From contig CAWGMP010000006.1 of NCBI GenBank assembly GCA_963823755.1, positions 1-64,000 on the forward strand: 64,000 nucleotides of DNA, read 5' to 3'. Both the position numbers and the translations under genes were made by a program. This DNA is from GCA-003244245 sp963823755. Its GTDB lineage: Bacteria; Actinomycetota; Actinomycetes; Mycobacteriales; Pseudonocardiaceae. Of the stretch, positions 35,334 through 45,189 are shown one piece after another (within the stretch, counting starts at the first letter, position 1; each line of letters begins with the position of its first letter). The notes under the pieces are model-generated. The model was given only the letters and a program-made list of their open reading frames with translations, searched no databases and was not told the DNA's origin.

Positions 35334-36901
35334 GTAGCTATTCAGCACGCTCGGGGCGGGAGGACTGCTGAGGTGTCTGGGACGGGTTGCGGAGTGTCGG
35401 CTTGATCTTACTGGTTGATGCTGATCATGTGGTGGCATGTCCGGCGGTCCGGGTGTTGCGAGCCTTCCCACCTCGGTGGAGGAGTTGCGCGCGCTGGTTG
35501 TGGAGCTGTGGGAGGCCAACGCGGGTTTGCGGGAGGTGATCGCGGCCCAGGAGCAGCGGATCGCGGAGTTGGAGCGGCGGCTGGGTAAGGATTCCTCGAC
35601 CTCGAACAGGCCGCCGTCTTCGGACTCGCCTTACCGCAAGCCGGTGTCGCGGTCGTCGCGTAAGTCGTCGGGGCGCCGGCCGGGTAAGCAGCCGGGGGAT
35701 CCGGGGTCGACGATGCCGTTGGTGGATGACCCGGATGAGGTGATCACCTGTGATCCGGCCTGCTGCGGCGGTTGTGGACAGGACCTGTCGGGTGCCCCGG
35801 TGGCCGGGGTGGAGCGTCGTCAGGTGAGCGATGTGCGCCCACCGCCGCCGCCGCGGGTGACCGAGTACCAGCTGGTCAATCGGGTCTGTCCGCGGTGTGG
35901 GACGCCGGGCACGGGTGCTGCGCCGGGGTTCGTGCGCGGCCGAGCGTGCTACGGGCCCGGGGTGTTGGCGCGGGCGGCGGAGCTGCTGTGCGGGCACTAC
36001 CTGCCGGTGGGTCGGGCGGCGATGCTGATGGGTTCGCTGCTCGGGGTGGGAGTGTCCACGGGGTTCATGGCCGGGGTGCGGGCCCGGGCTGCCCGGTTAC
36101 TGGAGGCGACATTTCTGCCCCGGGTCCAACAGCTGCTGCGCTCGGTCGGGGTCCTGCACGCCGATGAGACACCAGGTCGGGCAGCGGGCGGGTTGACCTA
36201 CGTGCACGTGGCGTGCACCGAGTTTTTGACCGTGATGCACACGGGGGGACGCAGCAGCGCCGACATCGACGCCGGGCAGGTGCCCCCCGGCTACGGCGGC
36301 ACGATCGTGCGTGACGGCTACGCCGGGTACGCCCATCTCATCCAGGCTCATCACGCGTGGTGCGGTGCTCATCTCCTGCGTGATCTTCGTGCGGTGCACA
36401 CCGCCGACCCCGAACAGCAACTGTGGGCGCAGGCAATGGCCGACACCCTCACCGACGCCCACCAGCAGACCACCGCCGCCCGCGCCGCCGGACACGACAC
36501 CCTCGACGACGCCGCACTAGCCCAGATCCGTAACCACTACCGCGGCGCGGCCCAGCTGGGTATCCAGGCCAACGCCGCCCGCGCAGGACCTCACGCCCGT
36601 GACGCGCTACGCCTGGCTCGGCGTTTCCGCGACCACGAGGCCATGATCCTGCGATTCGTGGTCGATCTCGCCGTGCCCTGGACAAACAATCTCGCCGAAC
36701 GCGACGTCAGACCGGTCAAAGTCCAGCAACGCACCTCGGGCGGCTGCTGGCGCACCCTAGCCGGCCTCGCCGACTTCGCCATCGTGCGCTCCTACCTGTC
36801 CACCGCCACCAAATGGGGCATGACCAGCCTTGACGTCCTCGAGCAGCTGTTCACCACCGGCGCCTGGCTACCACCAGCCGCCGCCCCTACTGAATAGCTA
36901 C
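35334..36901 (+). mobile_element. Intact IS66-family element with 8-bp target duplication
   Basis: Terminal inverted repeats GTAGCTATTCAG (35334-35345) and CTGAATAGCTAC (36890-36901). The flanks are GGTCGCTT on both sides (35326-35333 and 36902-36909), matching the 8-bp duplication known for IS66. Length is 1568 bp with a single transposase gene and no TnpA/TnpB accessory genes, as in the minimal ISBst12-type group. The clean duplication indicates a recent insertion. Confidence 0.93.
35437..36897 (+). CDS. IS66 family transposase (TnpC-type)
   Basis: A 486-aa protein. A coiled coil (residues ~10-50) is followed by a Ser/Arg/Pro-rich stretch with SSTSNRPPSSDSPYRK, then a zinc-finger region CDPACCGGCGQDL and RVCPRCGTPG. 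The catalytic core has GVLHADETPG, IVRDGYAGYAHL, HHAWCGAHLLRDL and NNLAERDVRPVKVQQRTSGG, giving all DDE residues. The frame is uninterrupted and its stop codon lies inside the right inverted repeat. ATG at 35437 has no strong ribosome-binding site. It cuts and joins its element in the cytoplasm/nucleoid. Confidence 0.95.
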   Translation: MSGGPGVASLPTSVEELRALVVELWEANAGLREVIAAQEQRIAELERRLGKDSSTSNRPPSSDSPYRKPVSRSSRKSSGRRPGKQPGDPGSTMPLVDDPDEVITCDPACCGGCGQDLSGAPVAGVERRQVSDVRPPPPPRVTEYQLVNRVCPRCGTPGTGAAPGFVRGRACYGPGVLARAAELLCGHYLPVGRAAMLMGSLLGVGVSTGFMAGVRARAARLLEATFLPRVQQLLRSVGVLHADETPGRAAGGLTYVHVACTEFLTVMHTGGRSSADIDAGQVPPGYGGTIVRDGYAGYAHLIQAHHAWCGAHLLRDLRAVHTADPEQQLWAQAMADTLTDAHQQTTAARAAGHDTLDDAALAQIRNHYRGAAQLGIQANAARAGPHARDALRLARRFRDHEAMILRFVVDLAVPWTNNLAERDVRPVKVQQRTSGGCWRTLAGLADFAIVRSYLSTATKWGMTSLDVLEQLFTTGAWLPPAAAPTE

Positions 36902-37567
36902 GGTCGCTTTACGAAGATGTAAAATTGGAGCAATGTATCCATATGTTCCGTAGATGTGTTGATTGACGAGCATCTGATCATCGTAGCGGAATATTGAGTT
37001 GTACAGTGAAGTTCCGTGTAGCCGAAACTCGATACCTTCGACGTCGACCAGGGGCCGGTAGTATGCCAGCGTCATCCTGATTCTGCTTGGTATGGCCTCG
37101 AATAGCCGCTCTTCTTTTCCGCGCAGTTCCATGGCGGGGTGTTCGGGATCGCCAAGCAAGATCCGCACCCTTACACCACTGGCAGCTTTCGCGTTAAGGA
37201 TTCCTATCGCTTCTGGATTTTCTTCCGGGAGGAACAGGCTGGCGTTGGCGAACAAGGAAATTTCTTCTTGCGCTTGAACAAGCAGGTCCATCCAAAGTTT
37301 CTTTGGAGTGTCCGATCTATGCGGATAGAACGCTACCACCTGGTCGACAGTGTGATCGGCTGGTTCAGTTGGCGCGATGGATCGGATAGTCGGCGTCTGC
37401 GGCTGCGACGTGGGCGGCTCGGGTATGTAATCGATTCCGCCGTCGTGGGTTTGAAACAGTTGATCGACTTTCCAGCCGGGAAACACGGCTTCTCCAGGCA
37501 CCTCGCCGCGTAGCCTATCCTGCAGCCCAACGGCCTTCTCATGCAAGCCGAGGCCACGTTCGCGCAC

Positions 37568-37955
37568 GCCATCGAGGACGGCGGCGCTGAAGCGGTGTCC
37601 GAGTTCGCGCTCTTCATGCGGAGAACCGGACGTCTGGAGAGGTCAGCGTAAGAACCACACTCTGCTAGTCGAAGGACCGGAGATCACGGATCCGCCCAGT
37701 CGGTACCCGCCGTCGAGTGACCAGTGACGTCCGATGGGCCTTGATATGACGCCAAGCGGAGGAGCCGACTCCGAGCAGACTGACCAACCCGGCGAACCTA
37801 TGCGGTCACCGTGCTGGATGACTGATCCCTAATATGTGGTCAACGGTAGGCGATCAGTGGTCGCTCATGGAGAGTATGTTGATCTTCTAGTTGCGCCAGA
37901 TCACGGCGGAGAGAGCGAGCAGACGTTGAACGACGTTGGCTGGATTGCCCGCGCA
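37568..37955. other. Intergenic, nothing recognised
   Basis: Possible promoter and N-terminal remains of the DUF5919 gene at the left; otherwise no supported feature. Confidence 0.4.
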
Positions 37956-38520
37956 TGGGAGTGGTGAGGGCGTACGTGAACGTCGGTAACGGCATCGCGC
38001 TCGTCGCGGCGCTCATTGCCCTGATCGCGTTGTGATTCGCGCAGCGTTCCGCGAAGGCTTCGGAGGACTCTGCGAGCGCGGCCGTCAGGTCGGCTGCTGC
38101 GTCGGAGACCGTGAGGCTCGCAAAAGCCGCACATGATCGAAAGGACCGTCCCAGCTTGGAGCTCTCCGCCCGTTACTTGCGCAATGAGCGGTATCAAGTC
38201 ACCATCAAGATGATTGACGGCCCACCCCAGATCGAGGTATCGGCAGACTACATCGCGGAGAGCGAGAGCCGTGACATCCCGATACCCGACGGTGGTGGCG
38301 TGCCCGGGCGGTCAATCTCACCGCCGGTAGCAGCAACAAGCGCGTGCTGCTCGTGAAGAACGATCCGATGGTGACGGCGGTCAAGGTGCAACCTGACGCC
38401 GTCGCGGGCACGGTGCAGGTCACAGTACTGTGCGACGAGACCGACGGCAGTGGTACCACGTCGAGAGCGTTCGCTGGTCTCGTCCTACTACCACCACGAC
38501 GCGGACGCGACCAAAGGTCA
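37956..38520 (+). pseudogene. Decayed small membrane protein gene
   Basis: From ATG 37956 the frame gives VGNGIALVAALIALIAL, a single membrane helix, then TGA at about 38034. The same frame then gives FAQRSAKASEDSASAAVRSA and RKDRPSLELSARYLRNERYQ. Frameshifts follow near 38315 (VLLVKNDPMV) and 38440 (RRQWYHVESVRW). The layout (helix, short coiled coil, beta-rich outer domain) resembles phage-infection-region hypothetical proteins, but I cannot name a family. At least three inactivating changes. Confidence 0.6.
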
Positions 38521-39077
38521 CGTTGGGGCCGGGTATCGGCACTACGTCGAAGCGGGTCGTGGACCCACGCACTGCTGAGCCGGATGTCGGATCGGACGCG
38601 ACCTCTCCACCAATCCTGACGACTAGCCTCAACCTTTCACGCTGGCGGTGTGTGATCTTTAATCTCACTGAGCGGGTCGAGATGCTCAAAGTAGCTGTCG
38701 ACGAGCAGGGTTGGGATGGTGGACATCGTATTGTTTGCCTTTCAAGTCGAAGTTATTCTTTGATCTGCTCACCGCAATGTCGGCATGTCCTCCGCTGCGA
38801 TCGGTGAGTTCGATGCCGATGTCTCGGAGGTTATCGTCCAGGTACCCCTGGAGTCCTCGGATAGTGTTCCGCAGAGGGTACTTCGTGCGGCCGCACTCCC
38901 GGGGATCGCCGACCGCCGAAAATCGGGCGGATATGCCGGTGACCTGCCGCACGCTGTGGTCAGCGGTGGAACGGATTACAGTAGCGGCTGGCCCGGCCGG
39001 GCCTTCCCCGATTGAATGACGGGTCGACGGTGTGGGCGGCCGGCGACGGCCAGGCGGCAAGCGAGGAGAGGCCTAGG
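38521..39077. other. Intergenic with an unassigned minus-strand frame
   Basis: A minus-strand frame ending at 38686 includes NTIRGLQGYLDDNLRDIGIE and LTDRSGGHADIAVSR, which look protein-like, but I recognise no family and see no good start. Otherwise no feature. Confidence 0.35.
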
Positions 39078-39491
39078 ATGCGGGAGCTTACCGAGGACGT
39101 ACGCGAGCGGCTGACGGCGGCGGTCATCTGGTTTGTGGCGACCACCTGCCCGAATGGGTCGCCGCATGTGAGTCCCATGTGGGTCGGTCTAGACGGGGAC
39201 CGCCCCTGGTTCAATACCTCGGTGGGCAGGGTCAAGGAGCGCAATGTGCGCCATGATCCGCGGGTGTGCCTTTCGCACCACTGCGACCCCTTCGATCGCG
39301 TCCAGATCCATGGCCGCGTCGCCCGCTTCGTCGAGGGGCCGGAGGCGGAGCGCGACATGGACCGGCTCGCGCACAAGTACCTGGGTGCGCCGTATGAGTG
39401 GCTGCTGCCCGGGGAGCGGCGGGTCACGGTGGTGATCGAGCCCCTACGCGTGCGCCGCGTCGTCGGCGTCGAGCCCTTCGGGCCGCGATGA
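39078..39491 (+). CDS. PPOX-class (flavin/F420-dependent) family protein
   Basis: A 137-aa single-domain split-barrel protein of the pyridoxamine-5'-phosphate-oxidase-like class. ATG at 39078 follows GAGGAGAGGCC; residues upstream in the open frame are unlikely. Family pattern: VATTCPNGSPHVSPMWVGL, WFNTSVGRVKERNVRHDPRV, VQIHGRVARFVEG. Actinobacterial members of this length often bind F420 or FMN and reduce or oxidise small molecules, but neither cofactor nor substrate can be assigned with confidence. Confidence 0.88.
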   Translation: MRELTEDVRERLTAAVIWFVATTCPNGSPHVSPMWVGLDGDRPWFNTSVGRVKERNVRHDPRVCLSHHCDPFDRVQIHGRVARFVEGPEAERDMDRLAHKYLGAPYEWLLPGERRVTVVIEPLRVRRVVGVEPFGPR

Positions 39492-39502
39492 ACAGCGAGT
39501 CG

Positions 39503-39663
39503 CACGGGAGCAGCACGGCGGCCAGAGCTTTGACGGCATCGGCGTCGGCGCGCCCCAGCGGGCACTGCTGCATGAAGCGGCCAGCCCAGAGGAGCTGATC
39601 CAGTTGCAGGCCCAGAAGCCGCGAAGCGAGCCCTCAGATGCCCGGTTTGTGACGGTTATCTAG
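39503..39663 (+). pseudogene. Unidentified C-terminal coding remnant
   Basis: One frame reads REQHGGQSFDGIGVGAPQR, then ALLHEAASPEELIQLQAQKP and ends with TAG at about 39663. It is protein-like but has no start codon and overlaps the end region of the PPOX gene. The family is not recognised. Confidence 0.3.
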
Positions 39664-39720
39664 GGGTTCCTGAGGGGCCTTCCTTCGCACTTTGGGGCAT
39701 GGCGTGGAGCGCTTCGCCTC

Positions 39721-40341
39721 ATGCAACAGTGCCCCGTCGAACTGGCCGACCGCGGGCTCGAGTTGGTCAAGGCCGAAGGAGAGGCGGCCTTCTACGGGCC
39801 GAAACTCGACCTGCAGGTCCGGGACGGGCGCGGACACGAGGAAACCATCACCACCGTGCAGCTGGACTTCAACCAACCCCAACGCTTCAGCCTCAGCTAC
39901 GCTGCCGACGGGTCACGACAGCCCGTCGTCATGATTCACCGCGGTACCGTCGGCGCGATGGAACGGGTCGTCGCCGCGCTGCTGGAGCGCTACCAGGGTC
40001 GCCTACCACTGTGGCTGGCTCCGGTGCAGGTCTGCGTGATGCCGATAGGCCCAGCCCATAATGGTGCCGCCCACGACCTCATCGACGACTTGCTCGCCGC
40101 GGGCCTGCGCCCCCGACTGGAGACTCAAGAATCGCTCGGATCACGCATCCACGCCAGCAGGCAACGCCGCGACTGTCTGATAGCCGTGCTTGGCCAGGCC
40201 GAGATCGACGCACACCAAGTCCAGGTCACCGACATTGCCGCAGGGTTCAACGGTCCCATCGCCCGAGACCGGTTCATCCAGACGCTGCAGCACAGTCACT
40301 GCAATCGCACCGCAACCCCGAACTGGGCAGCACACGACTAG
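39721..40341 (+). pseudogene. C-terminal part of threonyl-tRNA synthetase
   Basis: About 206 codons matching the last third of ThrRS: EGEAAFYGPKLDLQVRDGRG, TVQLDFNQPQRF, then motif 3 in HRGTVGAMERVVAALLERYQG (ThrRS usually has Ser-Leu-Glu-Arg here), and the anticodon-binding domain beginning LPLWLAPVQVCVMPI. TGS/editing domains and motifs 1 and 2 are absent, and no start with a ribosome-binding site is seen. It is either a decayed resistance-type paralogue or a transferred fragment. It cannot charge tRNA by itself. Confidence 0.8.
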
Positions 40342-40723
40342 CACCCCTGTCGACGATTCACCAAGCTGCAGGACCGTCCGCGTAAGGATCCGCAATCGGA
40401 ATAGTCGTGATCTTTTACCAGGTGTGCCTGGCCTCGTCGCCGGATGTCCCGCAGGCGGTTGGTGGTGAGAGACGCCTGGGTCGGCAGAACAGCTCTTGTA
40501 GTTGGGCTCGGCAGGGGGCTGGGGTCAGGGTCGAGAGCTCGGCTCGCTTCGCAGGCGACCGGGAGCTGGCGAATGACACCGCTGCGCAGTTCGTCCCGGT
40601 GAAGGTCATCGTGCCCGTTGGGGTCTGGGAGACCGGTGGTCACCAAGGGAGGAGGTGTCTCCTCGAAGAGCGGTAGAGCCCGCTCCGCACCCACGTGGCT
40701 TCGGTTTCTGGGAGTCTGCTGTG

Positions 40724-42115
40724 ATGGTGGCCGAGTGGTTCGGGCTCAACGGGCGCCGACAGTTACTCGAGGAGGCTGCGTGGCGCGCGGGCCGCTATGT
40801 CGAGGACGTGCAGTGGCGTGCGGTGTCGCCGACGCGGGCTGGGCTGGCGGGGTTGGAGCGCTTCGCTGAGCCGCTGCCGGAGCACCCTTCACATCCTCAC
40901 GAGACGTTGGCGCTGTTGGACGAGGCCGGCTCGCCGGCCACGGTCGCCAGCACCGGGCCCAGATACTTCGGTTTCGTCACCGGTGGGACGCTGCCGATCG
41001 CGTTGGCTTCGGGTTGGCTGGCCATGGCGTGGGATCAAAACGCTGCGCTTCCGGTGATGAGCCCGGTCGCCACCCGCCTGCACGAGGTCACCCGCGCCTG
41101 GCTGGTCGAGCTGTTCGGATTACCGAAGACCACGGCCGCGGCGTTCGTCACCGGAGCGACGATGGCCAACGTCACCGCCCTGGCCGCTGCGCGTGATCAC
41201 CAGCTTTCGGCCCTGGGGTGGGACGTGCAGCGCCACGGGCTGTGTGGTGCTCCGCCGCTGACCGTCGTGGTCGGTGAACGAGCGCATTCCACGCTGTTCA
41301 AAGCCCTGGGGCTGATCGGGCTGGGCCGCGACCGGGTGCATCGTGTGCCCGTCGATGACCAGGGACGGATGCAGGCCCAGCTACTCCCGCGCGTCGAGGG
41401 TCCCGTCATCGTGTGCGCGCAGGCCGGTGAGGTCAACACCGGAGCGTTCGACCCATTCCCCCAGATCGTCATCTGGGCACGCGAACACAGCGCCTGGCTG
41501 CACATCGACGGCGCCTTCGGCCTGTGGGCGCTGGCTGACCCTACCCGCCGCCATCTCGCCGACGGTGTCGCCGAGGCCGATTCCTGGGCCACCGACGCGC
41601 ACAAATGGCTCAACGTGGCCTACGACAACGGCATCGTGCTGGTGCGCAACCCCCAGGACCTGCAACGCAGCTTCGCCTCGGTCGCCGACTACCTGCCGCC
41701 CGAGGACGGTTTCGAGGCGATGCACCACACGCCCCAATCCTCCCAACGCGCCCGCCAGATAGAGATCTGGGCAGCGCTGCGCAACCTGGGTCGCACCGGA
41801 TTGGCTGAGCTGGTGGCCACCAGCTGCCGCCACGCCCGCCGCATCAGCCAAGCCCTGACGCAAGCAGGGCTGGACATCCTCAACGACGTGGTGCTCAACC
41901 AGGTCCTTGTCGCCGCCGGCGACGACAAGACCACCCAGCACCTCATCGCCGCCATTCAGGCAGACGGGACCTGCTGGTGCGGACCCACCACCTGGAACCG
42001 GCAACTCGCGATGCGCATCAGTGTTTCCGGCTGGAACACCACCGACGACGACGCTGACCGCAGCATCGATTCAATCCTGCGTTGTGCCCGCGAAGCCGGA
42101 GCGCTTCCTCAATAG
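40724..42115 (+). CDS. PLP-dependent group II decarboxylase / aromatic-L-amino-acid decarboxylase-like
   Basis: A 463-aa fold-type I PLP enzyme. ATG at 40724, or GTG at 40721; GGGAG lies upstream. The PLP lysine is in WATDAHKWLNVAYDNG, and the preceding Asp that contacts the pyridine nitrogen is in WLHIDGAFGLWA. FVTGATMANVTALAAARD holds the phosphate-binding loop, and GPRYFGFVTGGTLP the N-terminal substrate loop. This arrangement is that of pyridoxal-dependent decarboxylases (DDC, glutamate and tyrosine decarboxylase group), which also includes aldolase/transaminase-like members. The substrate amino acid is not readable. It stands alone between the ThrRS fragment and an IS1634 element. Confidence 0.88.
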   Translation: MVAEWFGLNGRRQLLEEAAWRAGRYVEDVQWRAVSPTRAGLAGLERFAEPLPEHPSHPHETLALLDEAGSPATVASTGPRYFGFVTGGTLPIALASGWLAMAWDQNAALPVMSPVATRLHEVTRAWLVELFGLPKTTAAAFVTGATMANVTALAAARDHQLSALGWDVQRHGLCGAPPLTVVVGERAHSTLFKALGLIGLGRDRVHRVPVDDQGRMQAQLLPRVEGPVIVCAQAGEVNTGAFDPFPQIVIWAREHSAWLHIDGAFGLWALADPTRRHLADGVAEADSWATDAHKWLNVAYDNGIVLVRNPQDLQRSFASVADYLPPEDGFEAMHHTPQSSQRARQIEIWAALRNLGRTGLAELVATSCRHARRISQALTQAGLDILNDVVLNQVLVAAGDDKTTQHLIAAIQADGTCWCGPTTWNRQLAMRISVSGWNTTDDDADRSIDSILRCAREAGALPQ

Positions 42116-42174
42116 CGGATCCACTACTGATACGCGGCGATCCGCAGCCAAGACGTTGGCGGGTCCCCGCTAAG

Positions 42175-44149
42175 CCGAACTTACTTGATCTTGGTCGTCA
42201 TGGTGGGCTGCTGACCTGGGTGAATGCTGTCGATCAGGGTTGGATGCTGGGGTTGTTACTGGCTACTGAAGGGTGACGGGGACGGGAGCGCCGAGTAGCT
42301 CAAAGGCGCGGCGTTGGAGGGGTGTCGGGGTGGTGATCTTCTCGATTCGTTGCCCATCGAAATTGATGACTTGGCGGTCCAGGGTGGACAGGTGGTGGAG
42401 CAGGTCTTTATAGCGGTGCAGCGGTAGTCCGTCGGGGGTGTGCTTGGTGGCGTCTTTGGTGGTGGCTTGCGGTGATCGCCGTGCGGGGGCGACGGGATCA
42501 TCGCGATCGGGAATGTGTTGATCGGTGAAAGTCAGTTCTGCGAGCGCTTCGCGCAGATGCCAGGTGAGGTAGGCGGCGAGCATGCAGATCAGCACGTGGG
42601 CGCGGACGCGCTTTCCCAGGTAGTGATGGATAGGCCGCAGGTCCAGATCATCGGCTTTGATGATGTGAAAATCTCGTTCGACGTGCTTGAGGTTCTTGTA
42701 GGCGGTGACCGCTTGCGTGGAGTTGAGTGCCTCGTCGGTCACGCTGGTACGGATCACGTAGATGCCGTCGAGGGCGGCCTCAGTGTTAATCTTGTCCTCG
42801 TCGCGACGGTAGGTGAAGGTGGTGTCGGTGACCTCGCGGAGGAAGTGCTTGGCGACCTTGTGTTTGTGGATCACTTTTCCGATGCGTTCACCGATCTTCT
42901 CGGCGCCGGTGAGTCGTCCCGCGCGCACCGACGCGGAGATCTTGGTCAGGTCTTTGTCGGTCGCGGCTAGCAGAGCTTGGCGTTTACGGGCGCGTTCGTC
43001 GGCCAATGCTGGGTTTCGGCAACAGATCAGTCGTTCACCCGGATAGTCCGGGTGAGTGATCTCAGCGAAGTTCCGCGTGTCGAACAGGCTGGGCTGCAGC
43101 GGGCCGTCGTCGCTGGCCAGGGCCGCGATCGCCGGCGCCTTCAACGCGGTGATCCAGTCCATGCCCTCCAGTTGACGCAGTTCGGTGATCCGCGTTGTGG
43201 TGATCATTCCCCGATCACCAACCAGGATGATCCTCTCGATCCCGAAATCATCGCGCACCCGTGCCACCGCGGTGGTGAAGGAGACGGCGTCGGAGGTGTT
43301 ACCGGCGAACACCTCGATCGCCACCGGGCGGCCAGTCGGGCAGGTGAGCAGCCCGTATTCGATCTGTTTCCTTCCCCGTTTCCCATCCCGGGAATGCCCA
43401 AAAGCGGCCAGTTCACACTGTCGCCCCTCCACCCACGAGGAGGACAGGTCAAACATCGCGATACCACCAGCGCTCAGATGCCGCTGAGCCAGCCGCGCCT
43501 CGATATTCTTCTGCTGCTCGACCAGCCAGTCCATCGCGGCGTACACCTCATCAGTGGAGGCGTCCGCCACACCCAGATCCGCACCCAGGGTGGTGTCGCC
43601 GGTCTTCCACCAGCGCGCCGTGGACAACTTCGACTTCGGCGCGACTACCCGAGACACAATCAGCGCATAAGCGATATCCCGTTCATGGCCAGCCGGACCC
43701 AGCAGCGTCCGCAGTCCCAGCCGGGAGGCCATCACATGCGCCGCCGCGACATCCCCATGCGGCACCGACCGTTCAGTCTCGAACACGGCGTCGGCGTCCA
43801 CTAACGTCTTACCCTTCAACGCCTTCCGAAGCACATCGATCGCCTCAGGCGGAAGCGCCGACAGGTTCGCCAACGTCTCTTTCCTCGGTTTGCCCTGCTC
43901 GTCCCGGAACGATCGGCGCAGCAGATGACAAGGGTAGGCCCGGCGCTCCCCGTCGACCGTCGTGTACTGGCGACTGGCGTTGTCGATGTGCATCCTGCCC
44001 ACGGTGCTGACCACCAGCACATTCCACCACATCGATCATGAAAAGTCCATCATTTTTACTGGCTACAAATCGGCGTGTCGAGAGCCCGTTCAGTACCTGT
44101 CATCGCAGGTAGAGCAGACGATCAGACCATCAAGATCAAGTAAGTTCGG
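42175..44149 (-). mobile_element. Intact IS1634-type element with 19-bp inverted repeats
   Basis: CCGAACTTACTTGATCTTG at 42175-42193 and its exact reverse complement at 44131-44149. The flanks carry GCTAAG on both sides (42169-42174 and 44150-44155), consistent with a 6-bp target duplication. Length is 1975 bp with one uninterrupted transposase gene. Presumably mobile. Confidence 0.92.
42263..43993 (-). CDS. IS1634 family transposase
   Basis: About 576 aa from ATG 43993 (MHIDNASRQYTTVDGERRA); an open frame reaches 44032. DDE pattern: AMFDLSSSWVEGRQCELAAFG with the first Asp, IILVGDRGMITTTRI with the second, and the late VTAYKNLKHVERDFHIIKAD with the Glu, followed by HHYLGKRVRAHVLICMLAAYL. 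These are the marks of IS1634 within the IS4 superfamily. No interruptions. Only about 45% identical by eye in motif regions to the element at 57872, so this is a separate arrival. Confidence 0.93.
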   Translation of the reverse strand: MHIDNASRQYTTVDGERRAYPCHLLRRSFRDEQGKPRKETLANLSALPPEAIDVLRKALKGKTLVDADAVFETERSVPHGDVAAAHVMASRLGLRTLLGPAGHERDIAYALIVSRVVAPKSKLSTARWWKTGDTTLGADLGVADASTDEVYAAMDWLVEQQKNIEARLAQRHLSAGGIAMFDLSSSWVEGRQCELAAFGHSRDGKRGRKQIEYGLLTCPTGRPVAIEVFAGNTSDAVSFTTAVARVRDDFGIERIILVGDRGMITTTRITELRQLEGMDWITALKAPAIAALASDDGPLQPSLFDTRNFAEITHPDYPGERLICCRNPALADERARKRQALLAATDKDLTKISASVRAGRLTGAEKIGERIGKVIHKHKVAKHFLREVTDTTFTYRRDEDKINTEAALDGIYVIRTSVTDEALNSTQAVTAYKNLKHVERDFHIIKADDLDLRPIHHYLGKRVRAHVLICMLAAYLTWHLREALAELTFTDQHIPDRDDPVAPARRSPQATTKDATKHTPDGLPLHRYKDLLHHLSTLDRQVINFDGQRIEKITTPTPLQRRAFELLGAPVPVTLQ

Positions 44150-44355
44150 GCTAAGCACCGTCATGGTGGAGTCTGGTGATCGCAACGCGCTAGGTCAGGG
44201 CGCTGTCAGCAGCCGCAACCGGCGCATACTCATGCAGGGAGGCTTATTCACGGCCCACAAAACTAAGGTAGAAATCGGCGTGTCGACGTAAGTGACGGCC
44301 CGTTGGATGTGAGAATTGGGTTACCACACTCAACCTCACGAAAACGGACCGTCCC

Positions 44356-45108
44356 TTGTATCATACCACCGTGCTGCACAAAGCCGAGATACTGGATCTG
44401 TGCGAGATGATCCACAAGGAAGCTACTGAGGACGAGCAGGTGTGGCCGCCGACTCTCGGGCTGTACAAGTCGGTGGTTGTTGCCCTCACCTACATGCGCA
44501 GAAACCGGGTTCAAGCCGAGCTCGCGGAAACGTACGACGTGTCGCAGTCGACGATCAGCCGAGCGATCACCGGGATAACACCGCTATTGGGGAAGCTCTT
44601 GCGGAAGTACGTGCCGACTGCTGATGAACTCGACGACCAGAAGCAGTACGTGGTCGACGGCACACTGCTCCCGTGCTGGTCATGGGCCGGGCACCCCGAG
44701 CTGTACTCCGGCAAGCATGAGACGACCGGGATGAACGTGCAGGTTGCCTGCACCCTCGACGGTGATCTCGCGTGGATATCCGATCCGATCGATGGTTCCC
44801 GCCACGACACCCATTGTCTCCGCGAATCTGGCGCCCTGCCAGCCGAGGCCGCCGACAACTGGATAGGAGATAAAGGGTATGTCGGCAATGGCATGATCAC
44901 CCCATACAAGAAGCCCCTCTGTCGTAACCTTGCCGACTGGGAGAAGGACTACAATACTCAGATCAACAAAGTCCGCTATGTCATCGAGCAGGTGATCGCG
45001 AAATTCAAGACCTGGCGGATTATGCACACCGATTATCGACGGCCGCTCTCGACGTTCACCACAACGATCTCAACGGTGGTTGGTCTACATTTCTACTTGA
45101 CCGGCTGA
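44356..45108 (+). CDS. IS5-family transposase (DDE_Tnp_4 type)
   Basis: About 250 aa. The start is TTG at 44356 or GTG at 44371 (VLHKAEILDL). An N-terminal HTH (RVQAELAETYDVSQSTISRA) precedes the catalytic core: YVVDGTLLPCWSWAGHPE (first Asp), NWIGDKGYVGNGMI (second) and VRYVIEQVIAKFKTWRI (Glu). The frame is intact. IS ends are not certain: GGGTTACCACAC at ~44320 and ATAACCCTCAGG at ~45109 could be the imperfect inverted repeats. Third-position GC is lower than in neighbouring genes. Confidence 0.88.
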   Translation: MYHTTVLHKAEILDLCEMIHKEATEDEQVWPPTLGLYKSVVVALTYMRRNRVQAELAETYDVSQSTISRAITGITPLLGKLLRKYVPTADELDDQKQYVVDGTLLPCWSWAGHPELYSGKHETTGMNVQVACTLDGDLAWISDPIDGSRHDTHCLRESGALPAEAADNWIGDKGYVGNGMITPYKKPLCRNLADWEKDYNTQINKVRYVIEQVIAKFKTWRIMHTDYRRPLSTFTTTISTVVGLHFYLTG

Positions 45109-45189
45109 ATAACCCTCAGGGTGAGTCGCCAGGTGCAACGTCCTCTTCTGCCGCTGTGCGCGCGGTGAATGCCGCTGGGCATGGTGGCT

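Larger units (their letters stand above)
35227..37567 (-). pseudogene. DUF5919 protein gene split by an IS66 element
   Basis: The minus-strand reading 37567-36902 gives DQVVAFYPHRSDTPKKLWMD, GVRVRILLGDPEHPA, LADVEG-like LVDVEGIEFRLHGTSLYNSI and APILHLRKAT. If the IS and one 8-bp target copy are removed, the frame continues across the junction (35333 to 35227) as GGDLFETYMKSFELVWREES and ends at TAG. That reconstructs a complete DUF5919 C-terminus (PLD-like fold, often fused to a DNA-binding domain). The start is unclear: GTG at 37567, with the frame open to a TGA near 37650, so the N-terminal DNA-binding part may also be missing. The interrupted copy would lose about 35 residues and gain VAIQ. 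Confidence 0.85.
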
